Of a stretch of DNA of 64,000 bases, positions 23,700 to 35,772 are shown piece by piece. The DNA comes from Sipunculus nudus. Lineage: Eukaryota > Annelida > Sipuncula > Golfingiida > Sipunculidae. How positions within the stretch are numbered: position 1 is the first letter of the stretch; every line of letters begins with the position of its first letter. Position numbers and translations under genes: made by a program. The notes under the pieces are model-generated. The model was not told the origin of the DNA. It did no database searches and was given only the letters and a program-made list of their open reading frames with translations. The stretch is from positions 69,897,618-69,961,617 of the forward strand of contig CM049317.1 of assembly GCA_026874595.1 (NCBI GenBank), read 5' to 3'.

Positions 23700-25850
23700 C
23701 CGACAACTTATGAAATGGCTGGATCTGCCGTCAGGCGAGGTGGGATCTTCATGAAAGAGGTCGAGGGATTGGCAAATTCCTTGTGCAAAGACAAGTGTTC
23801 AGATTATCTTCTACATGTACATTGTAAAAGGCTTTTTGATGGAAAAATGATAGTCATACAAAGTCAAATAAAAAATTTATTTCAACCAATTTTAGTTATT
23901 AATATACATTCCACATACATCCCGACGGTGTCATTGAAGTTGGAGGATTATTAATAAATCGTACACCCAAGGAGTTTATAAAAAATTATTGCAAAGTCAA
24001 CCTTTTAATTGGCATGTGAAAATCAACATATATACTGCTCTTTCAGTCTGAAAGCGGTCTTTTCCCGGTCGATTCATGGAATACCGGGATTTCCTATTGA
24101 TGTTGGAGTGAACTGAAAGTGTTCCGTGGCCACGTAATTACTGGATTACGTGGCAAATAACGTGGCAACAGCAATGTCTATCATATAAAATAAATTTCTC
24201 ACAGCTTACATTATGACGTCGCTATATTCGTACGTTTCTGATTGTGTTTCAAACGTGCAGGCATGCCTCACTGTATTAAATGCGCAATGGTTGACGTTTA
24301 GGTGCATTCAGATTTATTCATTTATTTTACTTTTGATATACATAATGGGGTTGCAGTTAGCATTCCATGTACGATGATGGCGCCGCTATAGCCCCTTCGA
24401 AAAATTGGAAAATTCTCAGGATTTACCCGGAAATATGAAAAATGATCCTTTAGCACCCTTTCCATCGTTTCTACAGTTTAATACAAAAAAAATATCTGGA
24501 CGAGTTCCGTGAAAAAAATTTGGTGGGACCACCGTCAGTACTAATATAGATTATATTACAAAATTTACTCATTGCTTTGTTCATACCTATTTCCATCCTT
24601 CGGTAATAACTGTGTTTCATGTTTCGCTGGTGCAAATTTTTTGTTTGCTTTTTTTATTTAAAGATAAACATTTAGTTATATTCAGTTTGGTTGTATTTAC
24701 ATATTAAATACAGTATGCTTCACAAAATTCCAAACTGGGTTCAAACCTGTTATGAATATAACGTTTGTTCAATTATAATAATGATCAGATTGATTGATTG
24801 ATATGCAATTAATCTAATCATTATAATAATGGAACTGACGTGTAAACAGAAAATGTAAACAATTATTATGAATTAAAAAAAATCATAATACGTTATTATT
24901 TATTTCTTAAATATTGGGGTTTTAATGAGAACAACAACTAGAATTGCGTATCGCACAAACACCTGGACACTACCGCCAAGACACCCCGTCACCAAGTTTC
25001 AATGTGTTTTACAATAATGTATTGTCACGGTTAATTCAGTAACACCGGTTCACCTGCTTAGTTTCTTAACAAAAGCTGGCACCAATCAGGGACGTCAATA
25101 AAGGGGGAAGGGGGTATATGTCCCCCTACTTTGGTCAATGTAATCATCTCAATCTCCCCCCCCCCACACACACACACACACAATTCAGAGAATAATATTT
25201 ATATATTGCAAATGAAATATATTTACAAATATAATGATAGGCTTTGCTCCCATTTAAGAGTTTATAATGAAATTTTATATCTGAACCTGGTTTAAAATAT
25301 ACTTATACTGGAAACTCATTCATCATGTAAATCCAAGCTTAGATTTATTGCACTGTTTGGTCCCTAAAACAGTGCCATCTAGTGCCTAAAACAGTGCCAT
25401 CTAGTGACCAAAACAGAAAAATATTGGTTCCAGGCTGAGCTGGCAGCTACTTGCACATTTTCTTGTTTTAACCAATCAGAAATGGTTCAAACACCCAGGT
25501 ACAGACCAACGTTTGTTTATTTTAAGCTTATTATATGTTTTATATAAAAATCCGTGTCCTCGCTCGCACACCAGTATTTTATACAAAGTACTTGTAAGCC
25601 TCACTGGGACAGTGGGAGGCTTGCTACGTGGACTAATCCACATTACTTCAATCAAAATCTGTTCATAAATTTTGTGTAAAGTTGCGAATAGACAAAGGGA
25701 CCAACGAACCAAGAGAAGAGCATTTTACATCCAAGGTGGAGGTATAATAATATTTGCACCCTGATTTGTACACAACAAGTAATGCAGGTCATAAAATATG
25801 TAATTCAGATACTTTACACCACAGGCACTTGACACAATTAGGGAGTGCGC
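23700..25850. other. Intergenic, no supported gene
   Basis: The stretch contains an imperfect 20-bp-arm foldback near 24772-24832, a poly-C/(CA)n run near 25157-25182, and a partial family C copy. The open frame at 23715-23954 has no splice or domain support. Confidence 0.45.
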
Positions 25851-25900
25851 GGGGGGGTGGGGGTGGTCGATAAAACAGGTGGGTACCGGTGGAAGCGTGA

Positions 25901-25902
<2 letters not shown>

Positions 25903-25969
<67 letters not shown>
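25903..25969. repeat. (TA)n microsatellite
   Basis: About 33 TA units. Confidence 0.95.
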
Positions 25970-25972
<3 letters not shown>

Positions 25973-27639
25973 TGCCTTTGCCCTCCCCTCCCTCAATCCT
26001 GGCTACGCCCCTAAATTGTGTCAAGTGCCTGTGTTTCACACTCTGGTGGAAATTGCCGGCACAGGTCTTATAAAATAAATGATCCGTTATGTTATTCAAA
26101 GGTGGCATCTGAACAAATTACTTTATAACACTGATGCTGCCTTGTTTTTGCAATTGCTGAATTCCTGAGAGATTAACCACTTGATAATTATGATTCCTGG
26201 AATAGTATACAGAGTGGGCACCAAGACGGAATGGTCGCAGTGATGTCATGTTCTGCCTTAAAATGCTGGTCATCTTGTTTACAAGTGTTTGAACTGTTAA
26301 TCTTGTGAACTGTTGGAAAAAAATTGCACATAACAATCCCGATGAGTTCACATGTCAATATGTTGTTTTGTACGCTGTGGTCCCCCGAGGACTTTGCTCT
26401 ATAAAGTATCATTAGGGCTGACGTTTGGAAAACAAGCGCAAAATGCTCAGGACAAGATTCCGCGGGGATTTCCGTAGGGGTTTTACCTTAGTCAGCCACA
26501 GGTCTAGTGGGCCACAGTAGCCCCCCCCTTAATTTTATACCCCGACATCTAGGTATAAATAACTGATAGGTATCATATAAATATGGTTGTCGCGCATCTG
26601 ACTTGACATCAGTGGTTTTCTGTCTTGGAAGCTGGGCAGTATAAACCGGCCTTAGGTGGTACAGACCGGGCCAGGATATATATTTGATTGGATGTATACT
26701 TGTCAGGTGACATAATCTGGCCTGTTACACCGGCCCGGGGTCACCTGGGTGCCATATGACTCGCCACGTCTTCCTTGATCGAGGCAGGCACTGTCATTCC
26801 ACGAGGCGTGCACTACTACAGGAAACGTTACTTGGTGAACTCTGAACAGGTATGTAATTAAAAGTTTCCTCTAATTCTGCACTAGCCAAATTAAATCGGA
26901 TTCTTTCTACTACAGAATGTACATTCTGTATTGCTAATTCTTTCCATGCCTATGTACTTCTTACTCCGTTACAGTTAATAAGAGTGGAACTACCCACCGA
27001 TGGCGAAGCAACAGATTTCTTAGTCCACATTGCGCCAGTCACTAAAAAGACGCAATTGAGGAGTCCATTCTTATGTGCTATATCGAGTGGAGACCGGTAT
27101 TTGGGCTATATTATTCCCTGCCATTGTGAAAAAGACTAAATAAAGAGTCCGATTGAACTGGCCTAATTCAACACTCTAGATATACACACGCGTGTTTACG
27201 CATAGACCCAAGGCGTGGTTTTTATTATTAATATTATTGCTGTTTCGTACTGAACGAAGTTCGCTAGCTTTCTCTGCCAGTTAAATGCAACTATACGTCA
27301 AAATATTTTTTTTTAAATTTCTATATGTGAATCTTATTTTTTTTTCAACAGCCGTACATATTCTTATTGAATTCTCATTATAGCAATATATAAATTTCAT
27401 TTTAACATATTGATTGGTTGTATTCATGAAACTGAAATTCAAGTCTCCTTCCGCATTTAATTTGATTCCAACCCTTTTGTAAGCAACATATTATATTTGT
27501 CTCCAACTTACTTGTTATACAGGTATATTAACCATATCAGTTCAGCTTCAACCGTCAAGCAGTTTAACCTGACCAGTGTAATAACATATTGCATTGCACG
27601 AAACTACACAGTATCAAATTATATGTCAGACAAAATTTT

Positions 27640-27935
27640 ATAGATTACACACACAATTTTTATTATATATAATTATTTTTTATATATTATATAAATATAT
27701 TTATACATATTATATATAAGTTATATTAGATATTATATATATTATATAATATCTATATAATACCTATATAATATTATATATAATATAATGTATAATGTTA
27801 TATTAATATACAATATTATATAAATATATAACATAATATATATATTATACAGGTATATATATAATATATAATATTATGTCAATTATATATAAATTATATA
27901 TAAAATTATTATATATGATTATTTCTTATTTTTTT
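27640..27935. repeat. TATA-rich low-complexity block
   Basis: About 300 bp almost purely of A and T with irregular TATATAAT words. No unit length is maintained. Confidence 0.85.
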
Positions 27936-28711
27936 ATGCTTTTATTTTCCTGTTTTTGAGATAGTAATTATGTCAGTTTCTCCACTTTAATTTCTTCTAG
28001 TGTCCTTAAACCTGATGTGTATAACTTGTTTCTTCAATTCCTGAATATTGATGGCGCCACCTGTATTTTTTTCTATTTGTTATGATTTTTTTCCTTTTAT
28101 GAGACTGCAAAAGTATAATGATACTCTTAGATTTACAATGTGGTTTCATCTAGTCTCCTGAAACCTTGTATGTTATAAAGACCTTACTTGAATAAGCGGA
28201 TGCCCTATGGTAATCACCCTATCTGTCCGTCTGTCTGTTTGTTTTTCTGTATGTCCGTCAAATTTGTTTCCTGATGATAACTCCAGTTTGGATTGACATA
28301 TGGATTTCAAACTTAGGTAAGAGGCCCACCTCTAACGAAAGTACATTGTTAATTTTGGGTCATGAGGTCAAAGGTCAAGGTCACAGGACCCTATTATTTA
28401 GAAAGATTGTGGATGCATTTTAACCAAACTTTTCATCCAAAACATTCCATCCTGCACATATAACTGACCTGTAAATAGGAGATGAACCTGATTGATTTGT
28501 GGGTCACAAGGTCAAAATCGCAAGGGCCATCTGTCCACATTTGTTTCTGAATGATAACTACAGTTTTTATTAACATATTGGTTTCAAACTTGATTTATAT
28601 ATGACCAATCATTGAAGAACCCTTTTTTCGGGGGTCCAAAGGTCTAGGTAACATGGTAGAAGATATTATTTAGTATTATGTCAAATAAGTATGAATCAGG
28701 ATTTTCCAGAT

Positions 28712-31461
28712 GGGGTTTTCCAAGGGGATTTCCCAATAGACTGGGTCCTCGTTATTTCCGGGCTGTGTGTAAAACTTGGAAGTCGGAAGCCAGAAAACGG
28801 AAGCCAAGGATATTTATAGGAATAAAGCATTAAAACATGTACAAAATACCCCTAGGTCAACACCATTTAAATTTTGATTGATAGAATAAGGCCTGTTCTA
28901 TCATTCTGAGAAAAATCATAGTTATCATCCTCTAGTATGAAAGTTATAGATAATTTTGTGCTCGGAAGTCACTCGGAAGTGCCGGGATGTGGTCCAAATG
29001 TGTAAAACTCGGAGGTCACGGAGACGCACTGGTCAACAAATGGTAAGTTTAGAACCACAGGCCAAATGCAATGTCATTAAAATTATAGTTTTATATATAT
29101 ATAATTGTTAATGATTTTGCTTGTAATGAGTATATAATACAATACGTAATATATACTAAAATATAATATGAAACACCCGAATACGGCATTAAAAATACAC
29201 TGATAATTAAAGATGTTTCATATTAATTAAAAAAGTTTTAATATGTTGTCCATACGATGAAAAAAAATTAAAATTCAATATATCCCAATCGGACACCGCT
29301 GGAACACCAACAAACATATATGCATCACACAAAACGTAAATGATATTCTCTTTTAAAATGTTAGGTTAAAGTCTGCTTTATCCGAATAAAAAATATTGTA
29401 TATATCTTAGAAAAGGGATACAACAGTCAAGGTAATTTATTGCCAACTAATACATGAATGATTATAAAATCTAATATGTTTATGTTCCCGCTGGCTGAAA
29501 CACCGCGTGTTGCAGCTAACGATCGGGCCTCCTATCACGCGGCCTTGTTATGGTAAACAGACACGGGGACTGCGTTTACCAACACGCAGAGCCATAACAA
29601 GGTGTAAAACAGCCGTATGCGAGGTACTGAGCCTGTGTGCTATGATGTTTCTGCTGAGGGAACTTTTGTATAAAGCAAAACTGAACTGATAGTGTGAAAG
29701 AAAAGGCATAATATTGCTCCTGATTATGTCCCTTTATATGATTTTGGCAGAATTATTTGGCAGAATGTTTGGACCTTTAACAATAAAAGGACTGCATCTT
29801 TTATTATTCTAAGCATATTGATAAAATATCTTAAGAATATGTCAGCTTGAAAAAAAAGCATTGTAGCCAAAGTCTTTCAGTATGTGTAAACAAATTAACC
29901 AACTGGCCAGGAGTGTGTCTATATCTATAAATAGCTTGTCAGACTGCCAATCATTGCAGATTTGGCAACAGGCCACAGGTCTGTCTTGATCAACCAAAGG
30001 CCAATATTGTGTCTATATCTATATATAGCTTGGCAGACAAAAATTATTTCAGATTTGGCAACAGGCCAAAGGTCAGTCTGGATCTATTTATAGCTTAGGT
30101 AGACTGCCAACTGTATCATATTAGGCAACATGTCCAGAGTTCACGCAGAGCAGCCAGGTACAGGTCAAGATTTCACTCAGTGCAGTAGCTGCAGCTTGCC
30201 ATTTGTTCCGGTCTACTCGGGGCAACTGCCTTCCTCAACTGAGCTTGGTTAGCCCAGTGCACCTGACTCAAGAGAAGTTTTATTTTGACTTGTCCATGCA
30301 TCTTTGATGGCTCTCTCGTACCCAAGACTAGTGTTGCCATCTAAAATGACTTTTGCACGGTGTATGTATGTATACTTTTTCTTAGGAGGGATTTGATATA
30401 TCAGCCAGACATTGTGCATATCTGCACATATCGGATAGCTTCGTCGTTTACAATACTGGTGGCGCCACCTACAATAATTTTTGCACAATTTAGGTCCTTG
30501 CTTGTTTCTCATGATTGATTTGATATATCAGCTTGATATTGGTCATATGTATACATCTGGGACAGCTTCGTCGTATACAAGACAGGTGGCGTCACCTACA
30601 ATGAATTTTGCAGTGTATGCTCCTGCTTATTTCTCAGCAGTGATTTGACAAATCAGTCTGAATTTATGCATGTCAATGCATCTCGGATAGGTTGTGTACA
30701 AGACTTTTTTTCCTGCTTCTGTGCACATATATATATATAGGCCAAGAGAAGTTTAAAGTACCTGCCTGAAATTTGGCATGTTCATACATTTTTTATGGCT
30801 TTCTCATCACATGACTGGTGGCGCCACCTCATTCATTTTGTGTTGTGTTCACCCATGCCAGTATTTCAGCAGTGATGTTTTTAAAAAAAAATGATGCTTG
30901 TTCTCGGGTTCAAAATTTTTAGAACTTGTATTGTACATATAAATGTCACACATGTACTTGAAATGTAACGGTCCATCATGGAAGCAATATACCTGATATC
31001 CCACTGCGCAGGTTCGCATTCAGCCTGTAGGTCTTGTTTCCTGTTTCCAAACTCCTATAGAAGAAAGCAGCTTAAAATAGTGATGAATTATTACTATCCT
31101 GTTTTACAAAAATTAAAAAAATGACCATAAAATATTATTATGAAAACAGCAAAATAAATGTTACACAGCAGATTGGATCATGAAAATTATGTCATCTGGA
31201 ATAAAAATTGAAAATGCTTGATACGCATATGCTAACTATTAGTTGATCAGTGCGTCTCCGTGACTTCCGAGTTTACAAATTTGGACCACAACTTGGCACT
31301 TCCCAGTGACTTCCGAGATGGCTTCCGAGCACAAAATCAAAATATTATATAGATGTAGTAGCATTTTGTATATGCATTCCGGCTTCCGACTTCCAAGTTT
31401 GACACACAGCCCGGAAATTACGAAAAACCAGTCTACTTGGAAATCCCCTTGGAAAACCCCC
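28712..31461. mobile_element. Long-TIR element, non-autonomous
   Basis: The left arm (28712-29037) and right arm (31242-31461) are inverted copies. Both begin at the outside with GGGGTTTTCCAAGGGGATTT and run through TTTCCGGGCTGTGTGT, TTGGAAGTCGGAAGCC, TGCTCGGAAG and GGTCACGGAGACGCACTG. Arm similarity is high but carries indels. The interior has no transposase frame and holds diverged family-B-like units with GGTGGCGCCACC at 30240-30850. Confidence 0.65.
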
Positions 31462-31879
31462 GTATGTGGTTCAAGACTAAAATCAACACGGCGAGAAACA
31501 ACAGAAAACACAGTTAATTACCTTCAATTTTCATCCATAAGAAGATCAAGGTTGTACATGTTTTTCAGAACAAAAATTAAAACTTAAATTTATTTATATT
31601 TCCAGCTAGTATTTTTAAATTTTATATATGACTTTGATGATTACGCGGACATTAGTTTTTTTCCGCTTTCGACATGACTTTTGGTTTTAACCTCTTAAAT
31701 ATCCGGACGCGGACAAACCTCGGCCTCTATTGTTTGACAATCAACTGACAGCAGAAGAACGGTTCATATATTCATTCAAACAGGCTTGATACAGCTATTT
31801 TTATATGATCTCACAGGTAAGATTAGGTGTACACGTAATTAACTCATATATCACCAAACAATTGGTCTGCCAACCGATA

Positions 31880-31996
31880 AGGGTCTAAAACACTACTGGT
31901 CTGGTTGGCAGGGTGGTCTGGTTGGCAGTATAGGTATCAGTACACTCTACGCATCAGTGCACAGCCAGCCACACCATAGGCCTACCATGATCTAAT
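31880..31996 (+). repeat. Left terminal inverted repeat of the OTU-PHD transposon
   Basis: Two direct GGTCTGGTTGGCAG motifs, then the conserved subterminal block ending ATGATCTAATTAG. It pairs with 38475-38632. Confidence 0.85.
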
Positions 31997-32965
31997 TAGA
32001 GGAACAGTTGTATAAACAAATGGGGCTTGTTTAACTGTTTAAGCTGTGTACCACTACAATATCAGATGGCAGTGTTACAATTTATCATATCTAGCTAGAT
32101 GTATGTTTCATTCATCTGTCATCTGACAAAATTTATTTATTGAAATTTAATAAAAAAAAAAAAGTATCGTAACAGTAACATGCTAAGAAATTATTTAACT
32201 GATAGCAAACTAATGACAACTATTTAGTTGGTAGAATAATAACTGTAGTTTGTAGTGATGGGGTACATATTCCATAGCCAATCGACTACCCACAACCTTA
32301 AAGCTTGTATGTACGTGGTTAATTCCCATTGATCTCATATGGATTATTGTGTTAATTTTTGATGATGTAACAGTAACCAATTAGTAACCATTGATGAGTT
32401 GGTTGTCAGTGTGCAAGTCTTTTGAGATAATGCATAGACGTACACATGCTAAACCAATTGATAGAATAACAACAACCAGCTTGACAAACAATTTATTAAA
32501 AATTCAGTTAATATCAATATAAATCATAACTATAAATCTAATATGTGTAAAACCACAAGTGATAGAGTATTTACATATTTACAACATCTAAACTTTATAC
32601 AACAATATCTACAATCATATATTATAAATGCAGCCTATAAAAGTACCAGTAAAAAAGCCTCCTTATTTGAATAGTGTGTCTTTTATAGATATTTGTTCTT
32701 GAAATCATCAGTCTTTTATCCTAAGTTTATAAAACAAATATAATAAATAAAAATTGCACGTAAAGGTTTTAAAGTATACTGGGTATAAGATTAAAATTCA
32801 AGCCTGAACAATCATAAGTTTTCTGTTATTGGCATTGAAAGAAAATATTTTTGAAGTTCTCTGATAGAGGTCTAAAGGACTAAAGTGCCTTAAATATCAG
32901 CCTACAGAAAGGTTAGTTTGCCAACAGGCTTAGATTGAAACAGTTGAACAGTTTTTGCAATTTAA

Positions 32966-34219
32966 TTATTGACAATTCATGCATCTCCAGTTGTTGCTGC
33001 GTGGTGCACGTAGATAACCAGCACAAGAGAAATGATACCATTCAAGGCAAATGTCACACAGAATGCTTCTTTCCCTATCGTCCACAATAGGGAGTGTACA
33101 GTATGGACAGTTCCACCTTACATTCACCCTTTTACCAGCAAGTAGATGCTCAAGTCTGGTCCAAGCATCTTCTAAAAAGAACTGTCGAACATCTGTTATA
33201 TCTACAGCAGAATCTAACAACTGATTGGGGATGGCATCTGGGTTTGTTTCAATCTGATCGTCCTCCACAATGATGCCATCCATCACCTGAGTGACAAGGG
33301 GAGGGTCCAGCAACAAGGAGAGGATCTTCTTTTGACGTTCTACTAGTGTCAACTCTGTGTATGGTTTTGTCTTTCTCTGTCGTGTGCGTCGGGTATTTTC
33401 CTCAGTTGCTGCTGGCCGTTTTCTTGTCCATCTTTGATTGGTTTTAGGCTCAGCTGCAGTATGTTTCTTAGCAGTTGGTTGTCCATGGCTGTTGAGCTGA
33501 TGAGCTACCTGGGCATCAAGACGTTGTAAGCCTGTCCTGTGAAGTAGCCACATATCATACTCTTGATTGTTTGGTAGGCGGTCATGTAGCAGTGCATCAT
33601 AGTGGCCATTCAGACTTAAGTAAAGGTGCACTGTGTGTGTTGGAGTCCCATAGCGTGGCACGAAGATACGATGTTGGTGGTCAGTGGTGTCATACCAGAC
33701 AACTATCTTGACTTGGATGGCATTTGCTAGTCCTGTTACTGCAGATTCATCAACTGGATGACCAATGCTACCAATCTCCCTGAGTTCTTGCAGATTTATG
33801 TCAAGGATACATTGGTTTTCTTGGCACCAATCATATGTCTGCAGTCTGAGGTGAATGTGGTTATTCTGGTTGTATGGTGGCAGTGCCTGTGCAATGGCTC
33901 GGAAAAAGCAGTTCCCATCACCAATTATTTTGTAGTGATATAACAGGTCAGTGTCAAAGGTTTCTGGTGGGCTGGTAATTAGATTTGGTGTGGCAGAAGC
34001 AGTTGGAGCTGGCTGAGTGGTCATCGAACCGTGATCAGTTGCAGTACAGGGGTCTGTGTTGGTTACAGGAGTAGAAGAACTGTTTCCAGCGGAAGGATCG
34101 GTTTGTTGAGTAGTGGTTCCAGTGGTTTGAGTCCTTGCTGGTTTGATGGTAAATTTTTTCTCAGTGTTGGGTCTGCTCAGTTGGGCTGGAAGAGTCGAAG
34201 ATTTGATAAGCTGTCCCAA
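32966..34219 (-). CDS. OTU cysteine protease fused to C-terminal PHD finger (transposon-borne)
   Basis: A 417-residue open frame to a stop; the frame is open upstream to a TAG at 34280-34282. The first codon given is TTG because no ATG precedes the domains, so a spliced upstream exon is likely. Residues 1-90 are Thr/Pro/Ser-rich. Residues 94-215 are an OTU domain with GDGNCFFRA (Asp101, Cys104 nucleophile) and GHYDAL (catalytic His206); OTU proteases cleave ubiquitin or ubiquitin-like chains. A basic linker (about 255-290) follows. A PHD finger with C371, C374, C388, C391, H396, C399, C413, C416 and the usual WRC then ends the protein; PHD fingers commonly read histone tails. All catalytic and zinc residues are intact, so the frame appears recently functional. 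Its role in the transposon is unknown. Confidence 0.85.
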   Translation of the reverse strand: MGQLIKSSTLPAQLSRPNTEKKFTIKPARTQTTGTTTQQTDPSAGNSSSTPVTNTDPCTATDHGSMTTQPAPTASATPNLITSPPETFDTDLLYHYKIIGDGNCFFRAIAQALPPYNQNNHIHLRLQTYDWCQENQCILDINLQELREIGSIGHPVDESAVTGLANAIQVKIVVWYDTTDHQHRIFVPRYGTPTHTVHLYLSLNGHYDALLHDRLPNNQEYDMWLLHRTGLQRLDAQVAHQLNSHGQPTAKKHTAAEPKTNQRWTRKRPAATEENTRRTRQRKTKPYTELTLVERQKKILSLLLDPPLVTQVMDGIIVEDDQIETNPDAIPNQLLDSAVDITDVRQFFLEDAWTRLEHLLAGKRVNVRWNCPYCTLPIVDDRERSILCDICLEWYHFSCAGYLRAPRSNNWRCMNCQ

Positions 34220-34438
34220 CGAGTTGAGTGTAGTAGATGGTATGTGTTGCTGAATGCGTCTAGTTGTGAGTCTGTTGTTCTATTGTTCATTCTTCAGGTG
34301 TGTAAGTAGTCGAAAAGTGAAGATATGGTTTGTGGGTTGCATATTGTTAAAAAAATAGGTATCTCTGGCTTTGTCCCTGTGTAGTTGCTCGGCCGCCTGG
34401 ATGTTACATGTACCTCGCAACTGACATCGCTGGTCCTT

Positions 34439-34860
34439 CTAAGTGATTCCACTGGTTTGGGAGTTTGGTTGACTGGTTGATGCTGGTTCACTAGTTGGTT
34501 GGTTTGGTTCAAATGATAATGCTGGTTCACTAGTTGGAGAGTTTGGTTGACTGGTTGTTCATGCTGGTTCACTAATTGGTTGGTTTGGTTCAAATGATAA
34601 TGCTGGTTCACTAGTTGGGGAGTTTGGTTGACTGGTTGTTGATGCTGGTTCACTAGTTGGAGAGTTGGGTTCACTTCTTGATGATGGTTCACTAGTTGGG
34701 GAGTTTGGTTCACTGGTGGAAGCTGTATTGGCACATTTGATGACATGTGTTCTGAATATTGACTTGGTCAAGATAGTAGTTGAGCAGTAGGGACAGTGGA
34801 AGTAAGTACGCAACCTACTGTTATCTGACTGTTTGTAGGTTCCACATGGTTTTACACATC
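34439..34860 (-). pseudogene. Zinc-finger protein exon 2, with Ser-Glu-Pro repeats, interrupted by a stop
   Basis: It starts after CAAATTACAG at 34861, in phase with exon 1 (35235-35448). It encodes a C-x3-C element (CVKPC), then a C2H2 finger (FHCPYC through FRTHVIKC), then many TSEP/SEPNSP-type repeats. A TGA at 34559-34561 falls where the neighbouring repeat unit has TCA; beyond it the frame stays open 39 codons to TAG at 34439-34441. The lesion could be real in this copy or a sequencing error. The N-terminal finger region would survive either way. Confidence 0.6.
34465..34700 (-). repeat. Coding minisatellite in the transposon zinc-finger gene
   Basis: Repeats of GGTTCACTAGTTGG spaced 33-51 bp, all multiples of three in the zinc-finger frame, encode the SEP-rich tail. 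The frame reading VNQ repeats on the same strand is a shadow. Confidence 0.75.
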
Positions 34861-35234
34861 CTGTAATTTGGTATCTTGGCAGCAAAAAAATAAACAGGTG
34901 CATGTTATTAAAGTTGTATAATCCTAATGTTTAACACTCAACATTTTATTTAATTACTGTTCTGTCATATATTAAATACATTTTAAAGTTTTTATAATAT
35001 ATAATAATACAGTTGCAGTATATGATAGTCCAGTTTCAATATGTAATATTACTCTTGTTAATTATATTATGGAAATGGGATTGCCAACAAGCTTATATGG
35101 AAATAAAATATATATTCTGGAAGACTATGTATGTTTCCTATACAAAGTTTAGAATTTCATAACACAGGAGAAATAAATTATATGATAAAATATAATATAA
35201 TATAATATATAATATAATAGTAAACCATAATTAC

Positions 35235-35448
35235 CGCTGATATTGATGTAGCCCCTCTCTCCGGTGAAGTGGTTATTCAGGTGCTTCTGGACTTTATTTG
35301 GGTAGGTAGGACTGAACTTGTTGGTCAGACAAATGGGACGGTGGTAGTTGTTTCCTTTGCCAGTACATCCAGAAGCACAGCCATTACAAGGTTGGAGATC
35401 ATAACTGTCAGAAGGCTTCAAGCCCTCTCTGAGAATTGTCACATGCAT
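35235..35448 (-). CDS. Zinc-finger protein exon 1 (transposon-borne)
   Basis: ATG at 35448 opens MHVTILREGLKPSDSY. A Cys-rich motif (CNGCASGC) and a C-x-H segment (RPIC... KHLNNHF) follow, up to GYINISG at a GTAATT donor with phase 1. Joined to 34860 this gives GYINISGCVKPCG, so zinc ligands are spread over both exons. The frame is open for about 10 codons upstream of the ATG, so an earlier exon is possible. It is probably a DNA-binding component encoded by the transposon. Confidence 0.6.
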
Positions 35449-35772
35449 AATTTTATCAAGTATCCATAACTCAGCAATCCAAAAATTGTGATGTACTGGT
35501 ACTCAAATTCATAAATATCTAAGTATCCAGTAAGAGTTAACTGGGTATAATGAACTAACCTGGAATCTGGAGGCTTATATAAGTGATTATAATGTTGTTT
35601 ATTCTACATCAAAGAAAATAATAATGAATGAATATCTTTAATGTACTGCAACCACACCCTTTCATGTACTGTCATAACACACTCCCTCTCTGACAAGCAA
35701 CTCACCACAGGTTAGGGTTACATCACTAGAAACTCATTAAAGCTTCTGATGAATTCAAAGGAAACTAGAATA

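Noticed and set aside
26790-26849. Possible 5' untranslated exon ending GAACAG before GTATGT
   Set aside because: A good donor alone is not enough; no downstream exon of fitting type follows within reach except gene 2, more than 22 kb away.
34294-34746. Frame with VNQ repeats
   Set aside because: It is an out-of-frame reading of the SEP-repeat region; the zinc-finger frame explains the sequence and its splice junction.
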